Shown here: positions 1-7,088 of the stretch, in pieces
How the letters are laid out: every line of letters starts with the position of its first letter
How positions within the stretch are numbered: position 1 is the first letter of the stretch
DNA from: an uncultured Granulicatella sp.
GTDB taxonomy: Bacteria; Bacillota; Bacilli; Lactobacillales; Aerococcaceae
DNA: 17,743 bases
Assembly: GCA_900551535.1 (NCBI GenBank)
Contig: URWJ01000017.1
Location: forward strand, 1 to 17,743
Reading direction: 5' to 3'
The notes under the pieces: model-generated
The model's database searches: none
What the model saw: only the letters and a program-made list of their open reading frames with translations
Told to the model about the DNA's origin: nothing
Made by a program: the position numbers and the translations under genes

Positions 1-50
1 CATGCACAAAACTTCCCAAAGTCCCGAGCATCTTTCTCTTCAGAAAAGAA

Positions 51-113
51 GACCCATTTTTATAAACATACAAAGGCGGCACCCCTCTTTTTTGTATGCT
101 TATAAAAATGGTC
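51..113 (+). repeat. Long inverted repeat 5' of RNA copy A
   Basis: CCATTTTTATAA at 54-65 pairs with TTATAAAAATGG at 100-111, and CATACAAA at 67-74 with TTTGTATG at 91-98, around a loop with GGCGGCACCCC. This gives about 20 bp with one mismatch. The 3' arm overlaps the start of the RNA copy A closing helix (GTC 111-113), so this hairpin and that helix exclude each other. It could be part of the same RNA or a separate processing or termination signal. No U-run follows on the plus strand. Confidence 0.55.
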
Positions 114-307
114 TATCTGGAAGATTCCCGGATTCTATAATAGTCATATTGGGGAAGTGCACCAATGTGAATTACTGACTCTAGGGTATAACCCGTAGAG
201 TCAGTTTGAAGCTTGGTAGGAATTGAGACGCAAGGCTCATTCCGGTGCCCCATTATGACTATTATGAAGACATCCGAGGAATCTGTAAGATAGACGCAAG
301 TCTATCC
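111..307 (+). ncRNA. Structured RNA element, copy A (family not recognised)
   Basis: This stretch folds into a long rod that ends in a branched head. Main-stem helices are 123-128/278-283, 129-132/273-276, 137-148/254-265 and 150-154/248-252. In the head, GCA 159-161 pairs with TGC 246-248 and CCAA 162-165 with TTGG 213-216. Next comes a conserved internal loop (GTGAATTA 167-174 facing TTTGAAGC 205-212), a 9-bp hairpin 175-183/196-204, and a second hairpin 219-227/236-243 closed by a C(GCAA)G tetraloop. A 7-bp closing helix 111-117/289-295 competes with a GCAA-capped hairpin at 289-306. The same order of elements recurs at 11250-11449 on the other strand, with compensating base changes. GNRA tetraloops indicate the plus strand. 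No protein frame is credible here. I saw no clear promoter, so the ends are uncertain and function is unknown. Family candidates to test are skipping-rope, raiA and 6S. Confidence 0.72.
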
Positions 308-333
308 AACTTTTAGCACCTATTTACGTATAC

Positions 334-360
334 AAAAAAGGAGGGGTTGCCCCCTCCTTT
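334..360 (-). terminator. Rho-independent terminator of the CNNM-type gene
   Basis: A perfect 10-bp stem (AAAGGAGGGG 337-346 with CCCCTCCTTT 351-360) has a 4-base loop. Read on the minus strand it is followed by a run of six T. It lies two bases past the stop codon of the gene at 363-1736 and should end that transcript before RNA copy A. Confidence 0.93.
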
Positions 361-362
361 GA

Positions 363-1736
363 TTAGTCATTATCTTCAACGGTTTCGTCTGTTTCGCCTT
401 CTTCAGCAAGAATCTGCTCGAGTTCTTCCTCTGAAAGTTTTGTAACATGGATCTTACGAATACGATCATTCTCGATTTCCGTTGGTTGTAACAGATACCC
501 TTCGAATCTCACCTTCACTACCTCATCATCATCTGGGAAGTAGCCAAGTTTTTCAATAATCGCACCCGCCATTGTGTCCACTTCATCAGACTCTAATGAC
601 GTTTGATAAATTTGATTGAATCGGTCGAGCGACATTCCGGCATCAATCACCGAATTGTTTTCGTCGATTTCTACGACTTCTTTTTCTTCTTCGTCGTATT
701 CGTCTTCGATATCTCCGACGATTTCTTCAATCAAGTCTTCTAATGTAACAATCCCTTCAACCCCGCCGTATTCATCTTTTAATACCGCTAAGTGTTGACG
801 AGTTTTTCTAAATTCTACTAATAAATCATCCACGAAAATCGTCGATGGTACAAATACTGGTTCATGCGCTAGGGCGCGTAAGTCAATATTGTCAAATCCT
901 TGCTCTCTTGCAGCACGGAAGACATCTTTCACGTGAATTACTCCGATTACTTTATCCTTATCTTCTTCGTAAAGAGGAAGACGAGAATAAGAACAGTTCA
1001 AGATGGTCTCTAGGTTCTCTGAAATATCGTCATCCACGTCGAGCATTAATGTATCTGTACGTGGAACCATCACTTCACGTGCTAGTTTTGTATCTAGAGA
1101 AAGCACCCCTTGCATCATCGCAAACTCGGAAATATCAATCGCTCCGTCGTTACGACTGTTGGCAAGTAAAGACTTCATCTCGCTTCGTGTTAATTTTTCT
1201 TCTACTCGTGTAAATTCAATCGGTGTAATTCGTTTTAATAACCCTGTTGAGAACGTCAAAATCCATACGAATGGTTTTGAGATCTTTTTGACAAACAAAA
1301 TAATTCCTGCAGTATTTAATGCAATCGGTTCTGCCACTTGCAACGCCACTTGTTTTGGATATAATTCCCCGAAAACTAAAGTGAGGTATGCTAGAACGAC
1401 TGTCACAATCACAAGTGATAATGTTTCAGCTCCAGGAATGTTTCCTAATAATGGTTGAATTCGTGAAGAGAAACTTGTGGCGGCAGACGCACTCGAGAAG
1501 AATCCTGCAAACGTAATCGCTACTTGAATTGTTGCGAGAAATTCATCTGAATTCTCTAACAAGCGCATTACTTTAATTGCTTTTTTATCTCCTTCTTGCG
1601 CTCTTTGTGCCATTTTCCCTTGGTTGATAGACACAAACGCAATCTCCGCTGCAGAGAAAAATGCATTTAATGCAGTTAGTAATACAATGATTAAGATCTG
1701 GACTCCCAGCGAACTCCCATCTGAATCAGCTGTCAT
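363..1736 (-). CDS. CNNM/CorC (HlyC)-type membrane protein, CBS pair
   Basis: A 457-residue membrane protein of the UPF0053/CNNM group, whose bacterial members (MpfA, CorC, YhdP) are linked to magnesium or cobalt export and Mg tolerance. The order is typical: an N-terminal DUF21 region with hydrophobic segments (about 12-35, 65-90, 105-130, 140-165, including the AAEIAF and FGELYPK signatures), then a CBS pair (about 215-335, with VMVPRTD, SRLPLYE, GVIHVKDVF and DEYGGVEGIVTLEDLIEE), an acidic linker, and a CorC_HlyC domain (about 355-440). Length is normal for the family. The start is supported by AAAAGGGG upstream. It is monocistronic, divergent from cbpB, with a promoter at 1795-1822 and a strong terminator at 334-360. 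Older annotations call such proteins hemolysins, which is not supported as a function. Confidence 0.93.
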   Translation of the reverse strand: MTADSDGSSLGVQILIIVLLTALNAFFSAAEIAFVSINQGKMAQRAQEGDKKAIKVMRLLENSDEFLATIQVAITFAGFFSSASAATSFSSRIQPLLGNIPGAETLSLVIVTVVLAYLTLVFGELYPKQVALQVAEPIALNTAGIILFVKKISKPFVWILTFSTGLLKRITPIEFTRVEEKLTRSEMKSLLANSRNDGAIDISEFAMMQGVLSLDTKLAREVMVPRTDTLMLDVDDDISENLETILNCSYSRLPLYEEDKDKVIGVIHVKDVFRAAREQGFDNIDLRALAHEPVFVPSTIFVDDLLVEFRKTRQHLAVLKDEYGGVEGIVTLEDLIEEIVGDIEDEYDEEEKEVVEIDENNSVIDAGMSLDRFNQIYQTSLESDEVDTMAGAIIEKLGYFPDDDEVVKVRFEGYLLQPTEIENDRIRKIHVTKLSEEELEQILAEEGETDETVEDND

Positions 1737-1794
1737 AATTTTGTTAACCCCTTTTAACTATAGATTTTTCCATTTTATGAAATGGTATAGAGAT

Positions 1795-1822
1795 ATCATA
1801 TCAGTTTTTTTTGAAAAATCAA
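1795..1822 (-). promoter_or_regulatory. Sigma-A-like promoter for the CNNM-type gene
   Basis: On the minus strand TTGATT (1817-1822) and TATGAT (1795-1800) are separated by 16 bases, about 60 bases upstream of the start codon. A short CCATTT/AAATGG dyad lies in the leader near 1770-1785. Confidence 0.6.
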
Positions 1823-1926
1823 GATTTAGTACTGTTTTGTAATGGTTCTTTAATGTTTAAAACCCTTTCTAATGCAATTTTTAGATTGAGTCTTTCCATT
1901 TTCTCATCATTTCCTAACTTTTCTAG

Positions 1927-1954
1927 TTACAATTTGCCTAAAAAGTGGTACTAT
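1927..1954 (+). promoter_or_regulatory. Promoter for cbpB
   Basis: TTACAA (1927-1932) and TACTAT (1949-1954) are 16 bases apart. The predicted start of transcription is near 1961, giving a short leader that carries the AAGGAGG ribosome binding site at 1973-1979. Confidence 0.55.
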
Positions 1955-1986
1955 TGTAGTGAAACCAATCTCAAGGAGGAATGAGT

Positions 1987-2625
1987 ATGTTATTAAAATC
2001 TCTTGTAGTTCCAAAAAAGAGTCTAACGGTTGTTAAAGAATCTTGTACGTTAGAAGAAGCGATTGCAATCTTAGAAGAATCAGGATACCGCTGTGTTCCT
2101 GTATTAGATGAAACGGAAACGTTCTTTAGAGGAAACATTTATAAAATGCATATCTATCGCCACAAAGCAAACGGTGGAGATATGAGTCTTCCAGTTACTC
2201 ATTTAATTAAAAACTCAACTAAATTCATCAGTGTGGATAGCTCTTTCTTCAAAGTGTTCTTCACGATTAAAGAATTACCTTACATTGCCGTATTAGATAA
2301 ACAACAACGTTTCTACGGAATTTTAACGCACAACAGTTTATTGTCAATGTTACAAGAATCTTGGAATGTGAAGAGTGGATCTTATGTTTTAACCATTATT
2401 TCTGGTGGTGAAAAAGGCGCCCTTGCGAATATCTCTAAAGTAATCAACAAGTACGCTTCTATCGCCAACGTAATGACCATCGATACCCAACAAGATAAAA
2501 GCTTACGCCGTATCTTGGTGACATTGCCAGCAGGCGTGTCAAAAGATACTTTACACCAAATCGTCGACAGCCTTGAAAAGAAAGACTACTCTGTTGCGGA
2601 AGTGGAAGATTTGCAAAACAATTAG
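1987..2625 (+). CDS. cbpB: CbpB-like c-di-AMP-binding CBS domain protein with ACT-like end
   Basis: A soluble cytoplasmic protein of 212 residues. Two CBS repeats fill about residues 1-130 (EEAIAILEESGYRCVPVLDE in the first, FYGILTHNSLLSML in the second). The last 75 residues look like an ACT-type regulatory domain (SYVLTIISGG, GALANISKVINKY). The layout matches the YkuL/CbpB family, whose Listeria member binds c-di-AMP and controls the stringent-response enzyme Rel. The start at 1987 is preferred over the ATG at 1981: AAGGAGG at 1973-1979 leaves 7 bases to 1987 but only one to 1981. It is divergent from the CNNM gene, so two CBS-domain proteins probably linked to ion or nucleotide homeostasis sit back to back. 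The transcript probably continues through a folded 3' region to the terminator at 2770-2809. c-di-AMP binding is inferred from the family. Confidence 0.85.
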   Translation: MLLKSLVVPKKSLTVVKESCTLEEAIAILEESGYRCVPVLDETETFFRGNIYKMHIYRHKANGGDMSLPVTHLIKNSTKFISVDSSFFKVFFTIKELPYIAVLDKQQRFYGILTHNSLLSMLQESWNVKSGSYVLTIISGGEKGALANISKVINKYASIANVMTIDTQQDKSLRRILVTLPAGVSKDTLHQIVDSLEKKDYSVAEVEDLQNN

Positions 2626-2627
2626 GA

Positions 2628-2746
2628 TGTGAGCAAAAGCGCTCATAGGCGATGACGGTTCGCGGTTTTGCCGTAAGCGGTCTGAAAGACCGTTCGGACA
2701 AAACACGAAAGGCTTGAGCCTATGCTTTTGCGAACTCAACTTCACA
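2628..2746 (+). ncRNA. Rod-like folded element in the cbpB 3' region
   Basis: Starting two bases after the cbpB stop, a chain of nested helices spans nearly the whole gap: TGTGA 2628-2632/TCACA 2742-2746, GCAAAAGC 2633-2640/GCTTTTGC 2724-2731, CATAGGC 2644-2650/GCCTATG 2718-2724, TTCG 2659-2662/CGAA 2706-2709, GTTTTG 2665-2670/CAAAAC 2699-2704, CCG 2671-2673/CGG 2695-2697, and CGGTCT 2678-2683/AGACCG 2687-2692 at the tip. Two helices share base 2724, so that pairing is approximate. The form resembles dispersed extragenic elements of Gram-positive bacteria (BOX, or the Enterococcus/Listeria repeat RNAs), but I do not recognise the sequence. It is unrelated to copies A and B. Strand is assumed from cbpB read-through. 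Confidence 0.6.
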
Positions 2747-2769
2747 GGCAGAAAGACAGAACACAAAAT

Positions 2770-2809
2770 AACAGCACACCAGCCTTCAGCTAGTGTGCTG
2801 TTCTTTTTT
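2770..2809. terminator. Two-way terminator between cbpB and the long operon
   Basis: AACAGCACAC (2770-2779) pairs with GTGTGCTGTT (2793-2802), with AGC/GCT inside. A T-rich run follows on the plus strand (2804-2809), and a weaker one (TTATTTTG) follows on the minus strand. It sits between two converging transcription units and probably serves both. Confidence 0.88.
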
Positions 2810-2814
2810 CTTTC

Positions 2815-3711
2815 TTATCGAACCACTGAACGTGCCATACGAGCTACTGTATGACGAATTCCTCGAATCGCAACTGACAATGCGTAAATATTTTCCACTG
2901 TCGCTAAACCGCCGTATCCCGCGTCCCCGATATGTTGAATATCCACACCAGCCACTTTATTACGGATAGCAATTTGTTCGATGACTTCTCTTGAAGAACC
3001 TTCTTGGCTTGTTCCGATTGCAGAAAGCACGAGTGCATCGTTGGCATGCGCCACTTTCACAATTTCCACCAATTCTGCGTCTGTAAACCCTGGCACCGTT
3101 CCAACCGCTGGAACAAGAATCACATCGGCCCCTGCTTTAATGAAACGTTTCGCGATATCCACGTTCATCACAGGTTCCTTCGAGCCTGCTCCGTGCATCT
3201 TCCCAGCGATCACAAGCCCTGAATAGTGTTGTTTCACCATGGAAAGAGACGCTTCAATCGTTTCATTGGTTACCCCTGTCCCTGGATTTCCTGTTAAGCA
3301 GATAAAATCAAGGCCAAGTTCTTCCGCACGTTTCACTGTTTCCACCGTACATTGACGCCCTGGTGAGATTTCGATACGTGTTTCTAGCATTTCTGCATTC
3401 ATATCCACTGGCTCCAAGTTTGCCCCAATTGGCAACCCACTCAGTTCTTTCGCACGTTGGACTGGGTTTTCACTTTCTTCAGCACCGTAAATCAGTGGAT
3501 CAATACAGTCAAACCCGTTCAAGAGCACCATGTCTCCGCCGAACGCCTTTGCGATTTCTGCGTTAGATAATTCATACAGAAACGTTGGTCGTGAGCATCC
3601 CGTTTCACAGCACACCGTTCTTCCTTCTGCGGCTTCAATCGCCTTTTTCAATTCTTTTCCTGTCATTTTTCTGAAATCACTGGCCGCACAATTTAACAAT
3701 CGTTTACTCAT
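2815..3711 (-). CDS. TIM-barrel protein of unknown function (DUF7916-like)
   Basis: 298 residues, cytoplasmic, with no signal peptide or membrane segment. Repeating strand-helix units such as DMVLLNGFDCIDP, ADVILVPAVGTVPG and AGVDIQHIGDAGYGG, and the glycine-rich LTGNPGTGV, point to a (beta/alpha)8 barrel like PEP mutase or HisA-type proteins. I believe it belongs to the family now called DUF7916, often found near PTS genes, but that is recall rather than a search. An early ETGCSRPTF segment with cysteines (residues about 35-40) could be functional. It is the last gene of the nine-gene operon. Its ATG overlaps the cutC stop by 4 bases, so translation is probably coupled. The reaction is unknown; a sugar-phosphate or phosphonate-type aldol or isomerase step would fit the fold. 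Confidence 0.72.
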   Translation of the reverse strand: MSKRLLNCAASDFRKMTGKELKKAIEAAEGRTVCCETGCSRPTFLYELSNAEIAKAFGGDMVLLNGFDCIDPLIYGAEESENPVQRAKELSGLPIGANLEPVDMNAEMLETRIEISPGRQCTVETVKRAEELGLDFICLTGNPGTGVTNETIEASLSMVKQHYSGLVIAGKMHGAGSKEPVMNVDIAKRFIKAGADVILVPAVGTVPGFTDAELVEIVKVAHANDALVLSAIGTSQEGSSREVIEQIAIRNKVAGVDIQHIGDAGYGGLATVENIYALSVAIRGIRHTVARMARSVVR

Positions 3712-4457
3712 TTCGTTTCCTCCTGTCCACGAACAAGCGCCACTACTTCTTTCAACAACGCTTCATCCGTCTGTTCGTAATCTCCATTTTCATGATAGGC
3801 ATAGCTCAGCCCATCTCCTGCAGTCGTCGGGTCCGTCTTCCACGTCTTAAACGTTCCATGGATTTGCAAAATTCCCGTCTCCTGCATTAAGTGTTGCACA
3901 TTTTCTTTCGTGACACCGCCGCCACAAAGCAGTTCAATCTGACTTCTGTAGCGAGATTGTAACTCTTTTAAGAGCGGGATTCCTTTTTCAATTTGCGCCT
4001 GTTGTCCCCCTGTTAAAATGCGCGTGCATCCAAGTTTGATTAAGCCCTCGATGGCACTCTCCACATTCGGCACAAGGTCAAACGCCTTATGGAACACACT
4101 CTCTGCATGATATTTCTGACACAACTCAATCATCTGCTTCGTACGGTTCCAGTCAATCGTCCGGTCTTCTAATAGAAATCCAAACGCTAACCCTTTCGCA
4201 CCCGCTTCTAATAAGAGTTTTGCATCGATTAGCATGCTTTCAAACTCTTCCTTCTTGTAACAAAAGCCTGCACCACGAGGACGAACCATGCACACAATCG
4301 GAAGGCTCACTCCAGACTCGAGTACCTTTTGCAGGGTCCCGACGCTTGGCGTTAATCCTCCTAAAAACAGTGCGCTATTCAATTCAATGCGGTCAGCACC
4401 AGCACGCTCTGCAATCTGGCAGTCTGCGATGCTTCCAGCACATACTTCTACTGTCAT
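3708..4457 (-). CDS. cutC: CutC family protein
   Basis: 249 residues, about the normal length of the family. The N-terminus carries the CutC signature: VEVCAGS, then GADRIELNSALFLGGLTPS (residues about 19-37), followed by IVCMVRPRGAGFCY and a late LLCGGGVTKENV. The fold is a TIM barrel. The family was named for copper homeostasis in E. coli, but a direct copper role has been doubted and the reaction is not settled. Placement inside a PTS/glycosylasparaginase operon suggests a metabolic rather than metal role here, which is inference. Start and stop overlap neighbours by 4 bases on both sides (ATGA junctions), so it is translated as part of a coupled block. Confidence 0.88.
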   Translation of the reverse strand: MTVEVCAGSIADCQIAERAGADRIELNSALFLGGLTPSVGTLQKVLESGVSLPIVCMVRPRGAGFCYKKEEFESMLIDAKLLLEAGAKGLAFGFLLEDRTIDWNRTKQMIELCQKYHAESVFHKAFDLVPNVESAIEGLIKLGCTRILTGGQQAQIEKGIPLLKELQSRYRSQIELLCGGGVTKENVQHLMQETGILQIHGTFKTWKTDPTTAGDGLSYAYHENGDYEQTDEALLKEVVALVRGQEETK

Positions 4458-5590
4458 ACCGTCCCCTCTTTCATGCGCGACAATGCGAGTAGCGCTAATC
4501 CATAAATAATCGTATCTGTTTCTAAGTCTTTAATGCCAATCCATTCATTTGGCAAATGCGCAATGTCTCTTTGCCCTGGGAAACTTGGACCATACGCAAT
4601 GATATTTGGAATGATTTTGGCATAGGTTCCACCCGTTGTCGTCACTGGAACGCTATCGCTCTGCGTGATATCCGTGTACACCTTCTGCAAGGCTTGCACA
4701 TAGGCGGAATCCTTGTCATAAAGCACTGGGTCCCAATGCGAAATCACGTCCAGCACGCCACCTTCTGGCACATGTGCATAGATGTGTTCAATCAACTCGT
4801 CTTTCGTACAACTTGCTGGATAGCACATCGTCCATTCGACATAATGGCGACCGTCTTCCACTCCAAACGTTTCTCCTCTCAGTTGCATCATCCCGAAGTC
4901 ACTATCTTCATAGGCGATGCCCAATTCTTCCCCGCGATGGTTTGTATGGAGCAGTTTTTCGTTGGCAAATGTATACAATCCGGATACTTTATCCGAAGGG
5001 AGAGACAATCGTACTCTGAGACGACCGCGTTCGCCGTAGACGACTGGCCATTTACAGTCTGGTGTCCACCCGAATGTCGGAGGAATTTCTTTCGTTAAAT
5101 AGTGCTTCACGCATCCAAAACCGGTCTCCTCATTCGTCCCAAAGACAATCCGCACCGGTCTATCAAAGGTCACACCCTTTTCCTTCAACACATATAACGC
5201 ATATAGGTTCGAAAGAATAGGCCCTTTGTTATCCAATGTACCGCGTCCGTAGAGTCTTCCGTCACGAACGGTAAGGTCTAACGCTGGAGAAATCCACCCT
5301 TCTCCAAGCGGCATCACATCCACGTGTCCAAAGATGCCATAGTACGCGCCATCTGGTCGGTCTTCTCCGTACTGTGCGTATCCAATCTTGTTATCGATAT
5401 TCTTTGTTTGAAATCCAAGTTCACTGGCAATCGCAAGCACTTCATCGAGCGCCTGTCTAGGTCCCTTGCCGAACGGGGCGCCATCTCCTGCTTCTCCTCG
5501 AATACTTGGGATAGCGACCATTCGTCTCAGTCCTTCAAATAGTGCGGGTTGAATTCCTTTTAGTTCCGCAATCCATTCTTCTTGATTCAT
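4454..5590 (-). CDS. M20 family dipeptidase (Sapep/PepV-like), short form
   Basis: A cytoplasmic metallopeptidase of 378 residues. M20 landmarks are in order: PSIRGEAGDGAPFGKGPRQA (about 28-47, typical of PepV-type dipeptidases), GHVDVMPLGEGW with H89 and D91, GTLDNKGP with D120 as bridging ligand, GTNEETGFG with E154 (probable catalytic base) and E155, PDCKWPVVYGERG with D178, a late GGTYAKIIPN, and AHLPNE with the last metal-binding His. PepV and Sapep enzymes are usually about 460-470 residues, so this one lacks roughly 80-90, probably in the lid domain, and may accept different substrates. It should hydrolyse dipeptides or short N-terminal amides using Mn or Zn. Start and stop overlap the flanking genes by 4 bases. 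Within this operon it could trim a peptide carrying modified Asn. Confidence 0.87.
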   Translation of the reverse strand: MNQEEWIAELKGIQPALFEGLRRMVAIPSIRGEAGDGAPFGKGPRQALDEVLAIASELGFQTKNIDNKIGYAQYGEDRPDGAYYGIFGHVDVMPLGEGWISPALDLTVRDGRLYGRGTLDNKGPILSNLYALYVLKEKGVTFDRPVRIVFGTNEETGFGCVKHYLTKEIPPTFGWTPDCKWPVVYGERGRLRVRLSLPSDKVSGLYTFANEKLLHTNHRGEELGIAYEDSDFGMMQLRGETFGVEDGRHYVEWTMCYPASCTKDELIEHIYAHVPEGGVLDVISHWDPVLYDKDSAYVQALQKVYTDITQSDSVPVTTTGGTYAKIIPNIIAYGPSFPGQRDIAHLPNEWIGIKDLETDTIIYGLALLALSRMKEGTV

Positions 5591-6549
5591 TCTTTGACCT
5601 CCAATGGCTTCATGCGCTCTTCTAAATACGCTTCAAGCCATTCTTTTGTCGCTAATTCATGTCGCATCGTGCCATCACTTTGTGGATGCACACGGAATAC
5701 CGTTGGCGCTAGTGTACTTGTGGCAACAACAAATGAGAAGTTCTCGATATTGGAAGCTGCCCCAAAGTCTCCTTTGGCATTCATGGCCACTACAGAAATA
5801 TCTCCTGCTTCGCCACGCGTTCTCTTCAATCGTTCTGCAAGGTCGCTCACGGCTTTCTCACACGCCTTTTGCGGAGAAAGGCCTTCTTTCATTAGACGGA
5901 CGATTTCATACGAAATCACGCCTTTCATCAAGTCTTCTCCTAGACCCGTCGCCGTCGCGCCACCAATCGTGCTATCGACATATAATCCAGATCCGATAAA
6001 AGGAGAATCTCCTACACGACCCGGCTTCTTCATAAAGAGTCCGCTCGTTGAGGTCCCTGCGACCATATCTCCAGATGCGTCCAATCCCACCATACCAACC
6101 GTATCATGTCCAGCATACGGCGTGAGTTGTTCGCGTTCAATATCTTTCAATCGATTTTGGAAATGAATCTTCGCACGGTCCGTCAGCATGTCTTTTTCTT
6201 CAAAATGATGAGCCTTCGCAAAGGCTGCTGCCCCTTCTCCGACCAGCACATTATTCACCTTATAAGCGCTCAAGGCACGCGCCACCGAGATTGGATTAGC
6301 GAATTGTTTTAAGGCACAAACCGCACCGAAATCAAACGTCGATCCATCTAAATAAGCGGCATCCAACTCCACTTCCATCTCTTCATTTGGAAGTCCGCCA
6401 TATCCAACAGATTTAAAGTAAGGGAAGTCCTCCACTTCTTTAATCGCGCCTTCAATGGCGTCTCCTGCAGTCCCGCCCGCTTCTAAATTCGGGGTCACCT
6501 TCTGGATTCCTTCGAGCGCCATTCTCCATGTCGCAATCATACCCCACAT
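5587..6549 (-). CDS. N4-(beta-N-acetylglucosaminyl)-L-asparaginase-type Ntn hydrolase
   Basis: 320 residues. The family cleaves the amide between GlcNAc and Asn, releasing aspartate and 1-amino-GlcNAc, which breaks down to GlcNAc and ammonia. It is made as a precursor that cuts itself before a threonine. That threonine is visible as T150 in GHDTVGMVG. It is followed by GTSTSGLFMKKPGRVGDSP (about 168-186), which has the usual substrate-contacting Arg and Asp, and by GSGLYVD and GATATGLGED. The beta chain would start at T150. There is no signal peptide, unlike the periplasmic Elizabethkingia enzyme, so the substrate must be taken up first. AGAGGTG precedes the ATG. The gene overlaps the dipeptidase gene by 4 bases. 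A plain isoaspartyl peptidase/asparaginase activity is the main alternative. Confidence 0.87.
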   Translation of the reverse strand: MWGMIATWRMALEGIQKVTPNLEAGGTAGDAIEGAIKEVEDFPYFKSVGYGGLPNEEMEVELDAAYLDGSTFDFGAVCALKQFANPISVARALSAYKVNNVLVGEGAAAFAKAHHFEEKDMLTDRAKIHFQNRLKDIEREQLTPYAGHDTVGMVGLDASGDMVAGTSTSGLFMKKPGRVGDSPFIGSGLYVDSTIGGATATGLGEDLMKGVISYEIVRLMKEGLSPQKACEKAVSDLAERLKRTRGEAGDISVVAMNAKGDFGAASNIENFSFVVATSTLAPTVFRVHPQSDGTMRHELATKEWLEAYLEERMKPLEVKE

Positions 6550-6564
6550 TCTCTGTCACCTCTT

Positions 6565-7068
6565 TTACTGAAATCGTTGTTCACTTTCGTCTTTTGTTTC
6601 GCTAATAATTGCTACGGCTCCGCCTAATGCTTCCCGTAAGCCTACGCCGCCTTTTTTCGGCATTTCGAGCATGACGACTTTATCTTTATAAGCTGCAATC
6701 GTTTCTTCATTCTCTTTCGAACAAATCACATAAGGCTTGCAGTCAGTTTGCTCTTGAATCGCCAACGCAATTTCTGCTGCCATTTGCGCATAGGTGCCGT
6801 AGTTAAAACATGGCCCTGCAAACAGCACTTCTGCTTTCGTTTTTAAAATCAGATTTTTGATTTTATGAATCACTTCTTCTTTATGCGCTTGGAAATAATC
6901 CGGACCACAATAAATCGTCGCAAGTGCCGTAAGTCCTGCTTTTTCAAAATCCTCTTTGAACATTAAATAAGAACCCACTCCGCCTTTTTCAAGGCCTAAT
7001 TCTGTATCGCCACGTTCCTTTCCGCCGTATCCTGCTTGAACTTGGTCAAATAATAATAGTGTTCTCAT
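6565..7068 (-). CDS. Short GrdB-like protein (glycine/betaine reductase B-related)
   Basis: 167 residues when started at the ATG at 7068. That start has AGAGGGGTG seven bases upstream, whereas a longer frame to 7119 would run through the terminator-like hairpin at 7089-7120. VLFAGPCFNYGTYA (residues about 81-94) resembles the GPAFNAGRYG region of GrdB, the substrate-binding selenoprotein of glycine, sarcosine and betaine reductases. Full GrdB is about 430 residues with selenocysteine in its second half. This protein covers only the first half and has no in-frame TGA, so it cannot be a normal reductase subunit. Cysteines are C54, C87, C110 and C116. It sits between PTS IIC and the asparaginase gene, 15 bases before the latter. 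Function is unknown; a binding or accessory role in handling the imported substrate is a guess. Confidence 0.72.
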   Translation of the reverse strand: MRTLLLFDQVQAGYGGKERGDTELGLEKGGVGSYLMFKEDFEKAGLTALATIYCGPDYFQAHKEEVIHKIKNLILKTKAEVLFAGPCFNYGTYAQMAAEIALAIQEQTDCKPYVICSKENEETIAAYKDKVVMLEMPKKGGVGLREALGGAVAIISETKDESEQRFQ

Positions 7069-7088
7069 CTGTTCACCCCTCTCTATAC

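Noticed and set aside
1..310. tmRNA, RNase P RNA or SRP RNA
   Set aside because: The expected hallmark sequences of these RNAs are absent on both strands. 6S RNA was considered because of the long rod, but the branched head with two hairpins does not fit it well.
845..1458. Overlapping plus-strand open frames opposite the CNNM gene
   Set aside because: Low-complexity Ser/Arg-rich translations, no ribosome binding site, and exact overlap with a well-supported gene on the other strand.
4220..5098. Plus-strand open frames opposite cutC and the dipeptidase gene, up to 180 codons
   Set aside because: They are complements of conserved coding sequence and show no domain or start signal.
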